Below are positions 40,741-49,430 of a DNA stretch of 49,787 nucleotides, one piece after another. The DNA is from Cytophagaceae bacterium (lineage in GTDB: Bacteria; Bacteroidota; Bacteroidia; Cytophagales; Flexibacteraceae), in the NCBI GenBank assembly GCA_947441055.1, contig CANETC010000002.1:1-49787 (forward strand), given 5' to 3'. Position numbers and translations under genes: made by a program. The notes under the pieces were generated by a model, which was not told the DNA's origin, did no database searches, and worked only from the letters and a program-made list of their open reading frames with translations. Each line of letters starts with the position of its first letter. The stretch's first letter is position 1.

Positions 40741-40923
40741 TTATTCCGCTTTCAAACCTTCATTAAAAAGCCTTTTGTACTTTCTATATTTGAAGAACAA
40801 AACCAGTGTAATGGCGGGATGCAGAATTACGAACAAGAGCACATTCAACTCTTGGTAGGAAATTCCAATTGCGTGGCTGACAAGCACCATCAGTTTTACA
40901 CAAATCCAGAATATGGTTTCCAT
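40741..40923 (-). CDS. Small two-helix membrane protein
   Basis: 60 residues: an N-terminal hydrophobic segment (FWICVKLMVLVSHAIGI), a polar turn SYQELN, a second hydrophobic segment (LLFVILHPAITLVLFF) and a basic end KYRKYKRLFNEGLK. The even positive-inside layout and single ATG suggest a real small gene rather than chance; I do not recognise the family. There is no perfect promoter element upstream. It lies in the otherwise gene-free spacer between the GSCFA and arginine decarboxylase genes. Confidence 0.5.
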   Translation of the reverse strand: METIFWICVKLMVLVSHAIGISYQELNVLLFVILHPAITLVLFFKYRKYKRLFNEGLKAE

Positions 40924-41050
40924 TTACAAATGCTTTTTTAGTGGAGGCAATTTATCCATAGAGATAAAGTAAAAATCGTTTTTCTGTTTTTACACATTCT
41001 TGGTTTGGGTGGATTGGGTGGAAATGGGTGGTGAGTTTGGGTCTAACATC

Positions 41051-41449
41051 TGTCCTTTGAGTTCGGCATGGCCGGCTCTAAGGACAACAAATATGTGAGG
41101 GACTCTGTCCCGGGATGCTTATCTACTAATCTTCATAAATTTCAGCAAGTGGAATATCCTGCCGGGACGGAGTCCCTATTGTTATTTACTTATCCTGAGA
41201 GCGGCTGCGCCTAACTCTCACATCTTTGCCATTCAGATTTGCATTCCTAAAATAATGCAATTTTGAGATGCTCTAAAACATGCCGGGTACCTATTGCTTA
41301 ACTCTCAGGATAGAAATAAAAAATCAAGTGCAACCCGCGGCAGGGATAGAAAGGGCTTGGTGCGCCCCGAAATGCACTCAAATTCTGGGCGCACCGGAGC
41401 GAGAGCGTAGCCCTGAATAGCCCGTAAATCCGGGTTATTCAACCCGGAT
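41051..41449. repeat. Cluster of inverted repeats (REP-like) in the spacer before arginine decarboxylase
   Basis: Several palindromes follow one another. (1) 41051-41086: TGTCCTT...AAGGACA with inner GAG/CTC and CGGC-atg-GCCG stems, a long imperfect hairpin. (2) GGGACTCTGTCCCGG (41099-41113) and CCGGGACGGAGTCCC (41162-41176), 15-base arms with one mismatch; each arm is itself nearly palindromic. (3) TATCCTGAGAG (41191-41201) with CTCTCAGGATA (41302-41312), perfect. (4) GGTGCGCCC (41359-41367) with GGGCGCACC (41387-41395), perfect. (5) ATCCGGGTT-attc-AACCCGGAT (41428-41449), perfect. None is followed by a T-run that would make a standard terminator. No transposase is near. Confidence 0.75.
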
Positions 41450-41482
41450 GCCGCCCAAAAAAAGAAAGTGAAACCTTAGACC

Positions 41483-42874
41483 TTAACGATATCCGAGAAT
41501 TTTCAGCATGCTTTCGCTGTCCTGCTCGGCTGCAAAAAGCTCGGTTGAAATATTACCCTTCTCATCCTTGTGGATCAAGACATGCTTGGGTGCCGGAATG
41601 AGGCAGTGCTGAATGCCGCCATATCCACCCAAAGATTCCTGGTAGGCACCGGTGTGGAAAAAGCCCACATACAACTGCTCGCCATCGTCTATCTTAGGCA
41701 AAAACACCACAGAACTGTGGGCTTCAGAATTGTAGTAATCCATTGAATCACAAGTGAGTCCGCCAAGGTTTACCTGGTGGTAGCGCTTGTTCCAATGGTT
41801 TACGGCCAGCATGATGTATTTCTGGTTCAGGCCCCAGGCATCGGGCAGGTTGGTGATGAAGGAAGAGTCCACCATGTACCAAAGCTCCTTGTCGTTTTGC
41901 TGTTTCTGGTCGAGAATGGAATAGATTACTGCACCGCTTTCGCCCACAGTATAGCTGCCAAACTCGGTAAAAATATCCGGCACAGGCACCTGTCTTTCCT
42001 GACAGATGTAATGGATGTTTTCCACAATCTGGTCGATGATGTACTCATAATCAAACTCAAATTGCATGGAAGTTTGAATGGGAAGTCCACCTCCGATGTC
42101 GATGCTGTCGAGTTCGGGACAAATCTTCTTCAATTCGCAATACAACTCAACGAACTTGGCAAGTTCATTCCAGTAGTAAGCGGTGTCTTTCATGCCGGTG
42201 TTGACAAAAAAGTGCAGGGTTTTGAGGGTAAACTTGGCCCGGCCCTCAATGCGCTTTTTATACAAATCCAGAATTTCATTGTACCGAATTCCAAGCCTTG
42301 AAGTGTAGAACTCGAAGTTGGGCTCCTCGTCGGCCGCAATGCGGATGCCTACCTGACAGTTCACCTTTACATTCTGTTCGTAATAATCGATTTCCGTAAG
42401 GTTGTCGAGAATCGGTACACAATTGTGAAAACCGTCATTGATAAGATCGCTGATGTATTTGAGGTAATTGGGTTTTTTATACCCGTTGCAAAGGATGTAG
42501 GTGTCTTTGCTAACAAGTCCGCGGTTGTGAAGTTCCCGAACAATGGGAATGTCGTAGGCCGAAGATGTTTCAATGTGGATGTCATTCTTGAGCGCCTCTT
42601 CCAGCACAAAGCGAAAATGACTCGACTTGGTGCAATAACAATAAATGTATTTGCCCTCGTAGCCGTATTTTTCAAATGCTTTGCTGAAGAAGGACTTTGC
42701 CTTCACAATGTGCTCTGAAATCTTGGGCAGGTAACTTAGTTTTAAGGGCGTTCCATACTCCTCGATGATGGGAAGCAGGGGCACACCATTAAAGTGCAGC
42801 TCGTTGTTTTCAACCTTGAATTCTTCGGTTGGAAATTCAAAGGTCTGCTCAATGAGGTCGATGTATTCAAGCAT
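41483..42874 (-). CDS. speA: Arginine decarboxylase (Bacteroidota type, PLP-dependent)
   Basis: 463 residues, alanine-racemase-fold PLP decarboxylase. The cofactor lysine lies in CYCTKSSHFRFVLEEALKN; IHIETSSAYDIPIVRELH, IDIGGGLPIQTSMQFEFDY and FTEFGSYTVGESGAVIYS follow, with GGLTCDSMDYYNS carrying the catalytic cysteine. This is the Bacteroidota arginine decarboxylase type that makes agmatine for polyamine synthesis; a related diaminopimelate or carboxynorspermidine activity cannot be excluded. ATG at 42874. A spermidine-synthase-like membrane protein lies about 6.5 kb away but is unlikely to be in the same pathway step. Divergent from a lipoprotein gene. Confidence 0.85.
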   Translation of the reverse strand: MLEYIDLIEQTFEFPTEEFKVENNELHFNGVPLLPIIEEYGTPLKLSYLPKISEHIVKAKSFFSKAFEKYGYEGKYIYCYCTKSSHFRFVLEEALKNDIHIETSSAYDIPIVRELHNRGLVSKDTYILCNGYKKPNYLKYISDLINDGFHNCVPILDNLTEIDYYEQNVKVNCQVGIRIAADEEPNFEFYTSRLGIRYNEILDLYKKRIEGRAKFTLKTLHFFVNTGMKDTAYYWNELAKFVELYCELKKICPELDSIDIGGGLPIQTSMQFEFDYEYIIDQIVENIHYICQERQVPVPDIFTEFGSYTVGESGAVIYSILDQKQQNDKELWYMVDSSFITNLPDAWGLNQKYIMLAVNHWNKRYHQVNLGGLTCDSMDYYNSEAHSSVVFLPKIDDGEQLYVGFFHTGAYQESLGGYGGIQHCLIPAPKHVLIHKDEKGNISTELFAAEQDSESMLKILGYR

Positions 42875-43029
42875 TTTTTTAAAACCCTGAAGGCTGTTTT
42901 TTTAAAAGGGCTTGCGATTTAGAAATAAAATGCCTAAAACACAAGAAATCTACAAAATATTGGTCCTGAATAGCATTTGTGATATTTAAAAAAAATACAG
43001 ACAATTGTAAAAATTAAACAACACTAATT

Positions 43030-43863
43030 ATGGAGGTAACAAACATTAAATCAGGCATTCTTTGCCTAGCATTCATCGGAATCGGATTGAGTTCCTGCAA
43101 AAAAGACAGCGCAAGCCCCTCAAGCCCGGTAAATACACTTAGTACTCAGATTCAAAAGCGCTGGGCTGTTTCTGGAGCAAGCTTTTCTTCAATGGAATTT
43201 AACAACAGCTCCCAGGCGATTGTAGTTTTCGGAAGCAGCCAACAGACTCCCGACAGCGTTAAGTCTTACTACTACAAGGCAAGCGACGACAAAACAATCG
43301 AGATTAAAAATTTCGGTAAAATGTCGGTTAGCAGCATCAACGAAGACAGCATCCGTTTTAGTTTTCTTCCGGTTTCCGGTGCTTCAGTAAGCTTGAGCGG
43401 CAAAAAATCCGGAACCTCCGTTGTAACAACAAGCAACAATTCTCTGCTTTGCCGAACATGGAGAATGGACCGCTGGGCGGAAGATGGGGTTACAACGCTC
43501 AACTTCGACACCATTGGTTTGATTACCGCAACCTTTACCCAATATGGCACTTACTTTATCAATGGCAGCATCAATTTCGGAGACTCTACCTATGTAGATT
43601 CTGAACCAAACTTGAGCTGGTGGAAATGGAGCGGTTCCAATCCGGGTCAGCAATTGTGCTATTCGCATAAAAGTGAAACATTCGACTGCGATTCCAGCAA
43701 CACCGTTCTGATTGAAACGCTCACTTCAACAGAACTCAATATCAAGCAATATGGAATCAATTATATTTTGAAAGCCTACAATATGCCCGGCAGAATTTCC
43801 CTGGCCAGCAAACCCGTTTCCATCAGAACAAGGCTTCGAAAAGGATCTTTCCTGAGGAAGTAA
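43030..43863 (+). CDS. Lipoprotein of unknown function
   Basis: 277 residues. Signal peptide with lipobox GLSSC followed by KKDSAS, a lysine-rich +2/+3 context, near residue 23. The body has a first half with RWAVSGASFSSMEFN and VVFGSSQQTP, and a second half opening LLCRTWRMDRWAEDGV, which looks like a lipocalin-like or heat-shock-type lipocalin start found in many Bacteroidota lipoproteins. I do not recognise a named family. Single-gene unit: divergent from speA and ended by a strong terminator at 43878-43909. Confidence 0.8.
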   Translation: MEVTNIKSGILCLAFIGIGLSSCKKDSASPSSPVNTLSTQIQKRWAVSGASFSSMEFNNSSQAIVVFGSSQQTPDSVKSYYYKASDDKTIEIKNFGKMSVSSINEDSIRFSFLPVSGASVSLSGKKSGTSVVTTSNNSLLCRTWRMDRWAEDGVTTLNFDTIGLITATFTQYGTYFINGSINFGDSTYVDSEPNLSWWKWSGSNPGQQLCYSHKSETFDCDSSNTVLIETLTSTELNIKQYGINYILKAYNMPGRISLASKPVSIRTRLRKGSFLRK

Positions 43864-43877
43864 TTACCACATTTTTT

Positions 43878-43909
43878 AAAAAAAGCCCCGCATGTCGGGG
43901 TTTTTTTTT
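43878..43909 (+). terminator. Intrinsic terminator after the lipoprotein gene
   Basis: A-run, CCCCG-catgt-CGGGG stem (43886-43900), then nine T on the plus strand. It separates the lipoprotein gene from kynU. Confidence 0.88.
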
Positions 43910-43950
43910 GCTCCGCCAAGAATGACTTACCTTTCGACAAGAAAAAAAAC

Positions 43951-45192
43951 ATGGAAGAATTCCTGACCGAAGAGGCACAAAACCTTTTCAAAAAAATCCA
44001 GAACGAATTTCAAAGGCCTGTTTCAGACAAAGGCGAAGCCCTCGCTTATTTCTGCGGAAACAGCCTGGGTCTTCAGGCGAAAGGAACTTCCGCTGCAATT
44101 TCGGAAGTATTGAACGATTGGGCGGAACTAGCTGTCGATGGGCATTTCATAGCTGGTCGGCGCTGGTATGATTATCCCACTTTATTAACACCTTCGCTGG
44201 CGAAACTTTGTGGAGCGAAGGAAAGCGAAGTTGCAGCCATGGGGACGCTCACAGGCAATCTCCACCTGATGCTGGTTTCGTTTTTTCAACCCGAGGGGAA
44301 ACGCACAAAAATCCTGATGGAAGCAGGCGCATTTCCCTCAGACCATTACGCTGTTGAAACACAATTGAAATTTCGTGGCCTGAATCCTTCAGAAAATATC
44401 ATCGAAGTTTTTCCCAGAGAAGGAGAGGACAGCCTTCAAACTGAAGACATTCTTAAAGCCATACATGATCATTCAGATGAGCTTGCGCTGGTGCTTTTTT
44501 CGGGCGTGCAATTTCTTAGCGGTCAAGCATTCGAAATACAAGCCATCACCGCTGCTGCGCATTCCATTGGGGTAAAAGCTGGTTTCGATCTGGCCCACGC
44601 AATTGGAAACATCCGGCTTGAACTCCACCAATGGAATGTTGATTTTGCAGTTTGGTGCAGCTACAAATATTTGAATGGCGGACCCGGTTCGGTTGCCGGT
44701 ATTTTTGTTCATGAACGATATGCCAGCGACAATTCCCTGCCGAGGTTTGGTGGATGGTTTGGACACGATGAATCCAGGCGATTTCTACTTGAAAAGGGAT
44801 TTAACCCGATTCTAGGCGCAAGGGGCTGGCAACTCAGCAACGAGAATATTTTGTCTTTGGCGGCCATTCGAGCCTCCCTTGAATTGTTTGACCTTGTAAA
44901 CCCAGACCTACTTGAAAAAAGGCGTAATTTATTAAATTACAAGCTACAAGAGATAATCAACCAATTTCAGGAAATCCTCACCATCACACCGAAAAGTCGC
45001 GGTGCACAAATTTCTGTAAAACTTAGAACTGGTAATGAAAAAGCACTTTTTGCCCATCTTCGGGACAACGGCGTTGTGGTAGATTTTAGAGAGCCTGGAA
45101 TTTTACGCATGGCCGCAACACCGCTTTACACCACAGAAAATGATATTAGTAAGCTGGAAGCAGCATTAAAAACATTCTTTCGCGGACAATAA
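43951..45192 (+). CDS. kynU: Kynureninase
   Basis: 413 residues, class V aminotransferase fold. It splits kynurenine (and 3-hydroxykynurenine) to anthranilate (3-hydroxyanthranilate) and alanine, in tryptophan breakdown and NAD precursor synthesis. The substrate-site motif YFCGNSLGLQ is near residue 31; the PLP lysine is in VWCSYKYLNGGPGSVAGIF; RGWQLSNENILSLAAIRAS matches the dimer-contact block. A near-match -7 element (TAccTTTC, 43928-43935) with TTG at 43908-43910 lies upstream. The LOG-family gene follows 36 bases after the stop. Other kyn genes are not in the window. Confidence 0.94.
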   Translation: MEEFLTEEAQNLFKKIQNEFQRPVSDKGEALAYFCGNSLGLQAKGTSAAISEVLNDWAELAVDGHFIAGRRWYDYPTLLTPSLAKLCGAKESEVAAMGTLTGNLHLMLVSFFQPEGKRTKILMEAGAFPSDHYAVETQLKFRGLNPSENIIEVFPREGEDSLQTEDILKAIHDHSDELALVLFSGVQFLSGQAFEIQAITAAAHSIGVKAGFDLAHAIGNIRLELHQWNVDFAVWCSYKYLNGGPGSVAGIFVHERYASDNSLPRFGGWFGHDESRRFLLEKGFNPILGARGWQLSNENILSLAAIRASLELFDLVNPDLLEKRRNLLNYKLQEIINQFQEILTITPKSRGAQISVKLRTGNEKALFAHLRDNGVVVDFREPGILRMAATPLYTTENDISKLEAALKTFFRGQ

Positions 45193-45228
45193 TTCTATAT
45201 TGTTGGACTTTACGAGTTCGCAGTAAAC

Positions 45229-46035
45229 ATGGGATTATGGAATCGCTATCAGGAATATCGCCGCCTTCTGCTGATGGAGGACAAGCACCGAAAGCGAATG
45301 CATACCTTCCTGGTTGGACCGGGTTCCCGCGAAAGTGAATTCTGGTTTTCTGTTCTGGTTTTCTGGGAGTTTATTACTAGCATTCGCAAACTTCATTTTA
45401 TTGGCCCTTGTGTAACCGTTTTCGGCTCAGCAAGATTCGGGGAAGACCACCCGTATTACATTGTTGCAAGGGAAATGGGCGCCAAAATTTCAGAACAAAA
45501 TTTTACTGTTTTAACAGGAGGCGGTCCCGGAATCATGGAAGCTGCCAACCGCGGGGCTTTCGAGCGGGGTGGCTTGTCGGTTGGATGCAACATCATCCTA
45601 CCGCATGAGCAGAAAGAAAATCCCTATGTGGACCGGTATTTCAATTTCAAATACTTTTTCGTGCGGAAAACCTTGCTGGTTAAGTATAGCTATGCATTTG
45701 TGATTTTCCCTGGGGGCTTCGGCACACTCGACGAATTATTCGAAACCCTTACCCTCATCCAAACAGGCAAGATTGAAAACTTTCCGATGGTGCTTTTCGG
45801 CAAAGAATACTGGAAACCCCTCGTGGAAATGATGAACAAGATGGATGCCGAGGAAACCATTTTACCAGAAGACCTAGACCTATTTCTTCTGACCGATTCG
45901 GTGGAAGAAGCTGCGGAATACATCCGCCGTGAAACCTTCGACCGCTTTGAGTTAAGCCGCAAAAAGGTGATATCCCCAGTATCCGTATTTTTCGAAAAAG
46001 GCATTTCTGAAAAACCACCAATTCCCCAAAATTAA
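45229..46035 (+). CDS. LOG-family (TIGR00730) Rossmann-fold protein
   Basis: 268 residues. The two conserved motifs of the LOG/lysine-decarboxylase-like family are present: GGGPGIMEAANRGAFERGG and PGGFGTLDELFETLTL. Plant LOG enzymes release free cytokinin from its riboside monophosphate; bacterial members are nucleotide 5'-monophosphate phosphoribohydrolases or of unknown role. An N-terminal extension (FWSVLVFWEFITSIRKL region) is typical for the longer bacterial form. 36 bases after kynU and 4 bases before the MBL gene, so likely in one unit with them. Confidence 0.9.
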   Translation: MGLWNRYQEYRRLLLMEDKHRKRMHTFLVGPGSRESEFWFSVLVFWEFITSIRKLHFIGPCVTVFGSARFGEDHPYYIVAREMGAKISEQNFTVLTGGGPGIMEAANRGAFERGGLSVGCNIILPHEQKENPYVDRYFNFKYFFVRKTLLVKYSYAFVIFPGGFGTLDELFETLTLIQTGKIENFPMVLFGKEYWKPLVEMMNKMDAEETILPEDLDLFLLTDSVEEAAEYIRRETFDRFELSRKKVISPVSVFFEKGISEKPPIPQN

Positions 46036-46039
46036 AACA

Positions 46040-47431
46040 ATGGATGTACGGGTAAAATTTCTTGGCGCCGACCGAACTGTAACCGGCTCTAAACACTTGC
46101 TGGAAATAGACAACTTCCGCCTGATGGTTGATTGTGGAATGTTTCAAGGCATGAAAATGCTTCGGCTGAGAAACTGGGAAAGTTTTCCAATATATCCTTC
46201 CAGCATTGATGCTATTGTGCTGACACATGCCCACATCGACCATTCCGGGTATTTGCCAAGGTTGGTAAGAGATGGATTTGCCGGACCAATTTTTTGTACC
46301 CCAGCCACAGCAGATCTTGCCGAACTCCTCCTGCGGGATTCGGCCAAATTGCAGGTGGAAGAGGCCGAATACACCAGGCGAAAGGGTTACTCAATTCACA
46401 GAAACCCCGAACCTCTTTACAATGAAAAAGATGTTGAAAAGGTTTTGCCACTTTTTCGAATCGTTAATTTCGGCGAAACCCATGAAATCAACCCCGCGAT
46501 TCGCATCCGAATGAAAGCGGCAGGCCATATCCTTGGCGCGGCAATGGTGGAGGTTATGCTGAAAGGAAATTCCCAGGAAAAAACCATCTTATTTTCTGGT
46601 GATTTGGGAAGATACCAGGATCCTTTACATCCTGCGCCTACAGAAGTTCAAAAGGCAGATGCGCTTTTTATCGAATCTACTTATGCCAACAAATCACCCA
46701 TTCATCTTGACCTGGAGGAGGAAATTGCCAGCAAATTGAGGGCAGCGCTTAAACGAGGCGGCTGTGTGGTAATTCCGGCTTTTGCGGTTGGCAGGACACA
46801 AATGATCCTCTATTATTTGCGGCAAATTTTTCTTTCCGGCCGCATGCAGGAATGCCCGGTTTATGTGGATAGTCCGATGGCGATTGCAGCAACAGGACTC
46901 TACCGGCATTACCTGGAAGGCACTTTGAATCGTGGTAAAAAGGAGGATAATTACTTTGATTTCCCCAATCTGCATTATGTGTCCGAACAAAGTCAGTCGG
47001 TGGGTTTGAACGACATAAAATCGGGTGCGATTATTATTTCGGCAAGCGGAATGGCCACAGGCGGAAGGATTTTGCATCACCTTGCAAACCGCTTACCGCG
47101 AAAAGAGGATACAATTCTGTTTATCGGTTTCCAGGTGGAAGGCTCCCGAGGCCGGGACCTGATTGATGGCAAACCCGAAATCCGAATATTCGGCGAGTTT
47201 TTTCCGGTCTATTGCAATGTGGATCAGGTTCTGGGTTTTTCGGCACACGCTGACAGGGAAGAACTAAAAAAATGGCTTTCCGGTTTTCAACAGAATCCTA
47301 AAATGACCTTTGTGGTGCATGGTGAAATTGATGCCTGTGTTGCCATGCGTGACTACATCAAAAATAGGCTTGGCTGGAATTCCATAATTCCGGAGTACCT
47401 CGAAAGCTATTCCTTGTTTAGTGGAATTTAA
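46040..47431 (+). CDS. MBL-fold/beta-CASP RNA-processing exonuclease-like protein
   Basis: 463 residues. Metallo-beta-lactamase motif 2, THAHIDHSGYLPRLV, with two zinc sites; FSGDLGRYQDPLHPAP and the beta-CASP part GGCVVIPAFAVGRTQMILYYL; then the RMMBL region GFSAHADREELKKWL and a VHGE motif. This is the layout of the CPSF73/RNase-J-like group that cuts RNA. Specific substrate unknown. Starts 4 bases after the LOG gene, so probably co-translated with it. Its stop lies only 1 base from the rsmI stop on the opposite strand. Confidence 0.9.
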   Translation: MDVRVKFLGADRTVTGSKHLLEIDNFRLMVDCGMFQGMKMLRLRNWESFPIYPSSIDAIVLTHAHIDHSGYLPRLVRDGFAGPIFCTPATADLAELLLRDSAKLQVEEAEYTRRKGYSIHRNPEPLYNEKDVEKVLPLFRIVNFGETHEINPAIRIRMKAAGHILGAAMVEVMLKGNSQEKTILFSGDLGRYQDPLHPAPTEVQKADALFIESTYANKSPIHLDLEEEIASKLRAALKRGGCVVIPAFAVGRTQMILYYLRQIFLSGRMQECPVYVDSPMAIAATGLYRHYLEGTLNRGKKEDNYFDFPNLHYVSEQSQSVGLNDIKSGAIIISASGMATGGRILHHLANRLPRKEDTILFIGFQVEGSRGRDLIDGKPEIRIFGEFFPVYCNVDQVLGFSAHADREELKKWLSGFQQNPKMTFVVHGEIDACVAMRDYIKNRLGWNSIIPEYLESYSLFSGI

Positions 47432-47432
47432 T

Positions 47433-48101
47433 TCAATCCGGAAGGCCCGCAATACAAACCACAAACTCTCCCTTCGGCGCCTTCTCTTTGAAATGCAAGG
47501 CCAACTCCGCCGCAGTGCCTCGCAAAGTTTCTTCGAAGTGTTTAGAAATTTCACGGGAGATTGAGATTTGCCTTTCGGAAGAACCAAGCGTACAAATTTC
47601 ATCCAGAAAGCGAATTATCCGGTGCGGTGATTCATACAAAACCACCGTGCAGTTTTGCGTGAGTATCTCTTTAAGCTTTGTCTGCCTGCCTTTTTTCTGA
47701 GGAATAAAACCCTCGTAGATAAACCTGTCAGTTGGAAAACCCGAACAAACCAAAGCCGGTACAAAAGCAGTTGGGCCTGGCAAGCACTCCACTTTTATTC
47801 CTTCGCGTATGGCCTCCCTTACAAGCAAAAAACCCGGATCGGAAATGGCCGGAGTACCAGCATCTGAAACTAGACAAATTTTCCGTCCTTCCTTCAACTG
47901 ACGGATAAAACCCGCAAGTTTCTGGTGCTCATTGTGAATGTGAAAACTGGATAGTGGTTTACTGATATTCAGGTGCTTCAATAAAGAGCCACTGGTTCTT
48001 GTGTCTTCGGCCAATACCAGGTCGCATTCCTGAAGCATACGAATGGCCCTGAGGGTGATATCTTCTAGGTTGCCGATGGGAGTAGGAACTATACAAAGCA
48101 T
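47433..48101 (-). CDS. rsmI: 16S rRNA (cytidine(1402)-2'-O)-methyltransferase
   Basis: 222 residues from ATG 48101; a TTG at 48122 could add seven residues, but MLCIVPTPIGNLEDITLRAI is the standard start. It methylates the ribose of C1402 in 16S rRNA with S-adenosylmethionine. Conserved blocks of the tetrapyrrole-methylase-like fold: LAEDTRTSGSLLKHLNI, LVSDAGTPAISDPGFLLV, LPGPTAFVPALVCSGFPTD, YESPHRIIRFLDE. Length is a little shorter than E. coli RsmI, which has extra C-terminal residues. Divergent from the Fur-family gene. Confidence 0.94.
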   Translation of the reverse strand: MLCIVPTPIGNLEDITLRAIRMLQECDLVLAEDTRTSGSLLKHLNISKPLSSFHIHNEHQKLAGFIRQLKEGRKICLVSDAGTPAISDPGFLLVREAIREGIKVECLPGPTAFVPALVCSGFPTDRFIYEGFIPQKKGRQTKLKEILTQNCTVVLYESPHRIIRFLDEICTLGSSERQISISREISKHFEETLRGTAAELALHFKEKAPKGEFVVCIAGLPD

Positions 48102-48155
48102 GGGTGCAATTCTGGCACACAAAAAGCAAAATTCCCATCCGAATTTCCTGAAAAT

Positions 48156-48185
48156 TTGTTCGCTTTCAATTCTTGCTTACTTTTG
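48156..48185 (+). promoter_or_regulatory. Canonical Bacteroidetes promoter for the PerR-like gene and peroxiredoxin
   Basis: TTG (48156-48158), a 19-base spacer, then TActTTTG (48178-48185): both elements at ideal spacing. Transcription should start near 48189-48192. The sequence AAGAATCATT just after it could be part of a Fur/PerR-type operator, but the match is weak. Confidence 0.75.
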
Positions 48186-48206
48186 CAAATAAGAATCATT
48201 CCTGTT

Positions 48207-48650
48207 TTGGATTCAATCAAGGAAATATTGCAGAGTAAAAAACTGAAGGCCTCCAGTGCCAGGCTTCTTCTATTGAAGAAGTTAAGCGAACCACAGGGGC
48301 ATTATTCTGCAGAAGACCTTTTTCAATCTTTGAAGGATACGCTTCCGGGTTTGTCGCTGGCGACTGTGTATAAAAACCTTGAGGACCTTCGGTCGGCAGG
48401 TATTTTGAGAATGGTGGCATTGCCAGATCAAGTCCGGCAATACGAATGGGAAAGAGGAGATCACCTCCATTTGGTTGAGGGGAAATTACTTACAGATCTA
48501 GAAGACAGCGACTTGTTTGAAGAAATCAAAAACCTGATTGCCCAGAAAATTGGTTCTGGTTTTGAAATTGAAAACATTGATGTGCAGGTTTTCGGCAGAA
48601 AAAAACCAAATCAGGTCATTTATCAACAATTGAAAAGTAAACACATTTAA
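48207..48650 (+). CDS. Fur-family regulator, PerR-like
   Basis: 147 residues from the TTG at 48207. An ATG-type start at 48156 is excluded because it lies inside the promoter. The winged-helix part SARLLLLKKLSEPQGHYSAE and LSLATVYKNLEDLRSAGILR (recognition helix) is clear; the C-terminal part has HLHLVEG for metal binding. The usual CxxC zinc motifs of Fur are missing or much reduced: no cysteine is present in the C-terminal half as written. It stands 5 bases before a peroxiredoxin gene, which points to PerR-type peroxide sensing rather than iron control. The function is inferred from context. Confidence 0.85.
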   Translation: MDSIKEILQSKKLKASSARLLLLKKLSEPQGHYSAEDLFQSLKDTLPGLSLATVYKNLEDLRSAGILRMVALPDQVRQYEWERGDHLHLVEGKLLTDLEDSDLFEEIKNLIAQKIGSGFEIENIDVQVFGRKKPNQVIYQQLKSKHI

Positions 48651-48655
48651 AAATT

Positions 48656-49285
48656 ATGAATATCGTTAGAAAAAAGGCTCCGAATTTCAGTGCAAGGGCA
48701 ATTGTAAACGGAGATGAACTCGATGAGAACTTCTCTCTCGAACAGTATCTGGGTAAGAAGTATGTTGTTTTCTTCTTCTACCCGAAAGATTTTACCTATG
48801 TGTGTCCTACCGAAATTTTTGCCTTTCAGGTAAAGCTGGCAGAATTTGAGAGCCACAATACCGCTGTGGTTGGATGTTCTACCGACTCACACGAGGTTCA
48901 CTTGGCATGGCTGAGTACCCCGAAGAATAAGGGCGGAATTGAAGGCGTAACCTTTCCATTGGTTGCAGACCATTCAAAAACAATTGCTGCCAATTTTGGC
49001 GCATTGGCTGGTGATTATGGCTACAACGAAAACGATGAAATGGTATTCGAAGGACTTCCATTCTCACTCAGAGCAACTTACCTGATTGATAAAGAAGGTA
49101 TTATCAGAAGCGCTGTTGTAAACGACCTTCCACTTGGCAGAAACATTGAAGATTCTCTTCGTTTGGTTAAAGCACTTCAGTACTCAGAAAAACACGGAGA
49201 AGTTTGCCCAGCAAACTGGGAAGAAGGCAAAGACGCCCTCAAAGAAACCCGCGAAAGTGTAGCCAATTACCTGGCAAGTCACTAA
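48656..49285 (+). CDS. 2-Cys peroxiredoxin (AhpC/TSA family)
   Basis: 209 residues. It reduces hydrogen peroxide and organic peroxides. Peroxidatic cysteine in FTYVCPTEIFAFQ, resolving cysteine in HGEVCPANWEEG near the C-terminus, so a typical 2-Cys enzyme. GCSTDSHEVHLAWLSTP and LRATYLIDKEGIIR are standard blocks. The gene starts 5 bases after the PerR-like stop and ends at a strong terminator. It is probably transcribed with the regulator from the promoter at 48156-48185. Related names are ahpC and tsaA; I leave the symbol empty because the exact subgroup is uncertain. Confidence 0.95.
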   Translation: MNIVRKKAPNFSARAIVNGDELDENFSLEQYLGKKYVVFFFYPKDFTYVCPTEIFAFQVKLAEFESHNTAVVGCSTDSHEVHLAWLSTPKNKGGIEGVTFPLVADHSKTIAANFGALAGDYGYNENDEMVFEGLPFSLRATYLIDKEGIIRSAVVNDLPLGRNIEDSLRLVKALQYSEKHGEVCPANWEEGKDALKETRESVANYLASH

Positions 49286-49306
49286 GTCATACCGTTACAG
49301 AATTAT

Positions 49307-49334
49307 AAAAAAGGCCGTACTCCGGCCTTTTTTA
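49307..49334 (+). terminator. Intrinsic terminator after the peroxiredoxin gene
   Basis: AAAAAAGGCCG (49307-49317), short loop, CGGCCTTTTTT (49323-49333): perfect arms flanked by A and T runs, closing the PerR-like/peroxiredoxin unit. Confidence 0.88.
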
Positions 49335-49430
49335 TGCAGTAAGAAATTCCAGAATTCTGTTTCAAAAGCTTCCAAAAAAAGAAGGAGAAAAATCAAGACA
49401 GTTGATGTTCTTTGCATTCACGAAAAGAAA

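Noticed and set aside
40663-40941. A 92-residue plus-strand frame after the GSCFA gene
   Set aside because: It overlaps the more convincing small membrane protein on the other strand and the end of the GSCFA gene, and has no recognisable features.
41428-41449. The ATCCGGGTT/AACCCGGAT hairpin as the arginine decarboxylase terminator
   Set aside because: It is correctly placed downstream on the minus strand, but no T-run follows, so it is better grouped with the palindrome cluster.
41777-42301. A 174-residue plus-strand frame
   Set aside because: It is opposite the arginine decarboxylase gene and shows no family features.
48156-48206. A longer start for the Fur-family protein at 48156
   Set aside because: It would begin inside the -33 element of a canonical promoter, upstream of the predicted transcript start, and the added residues do not match the family.
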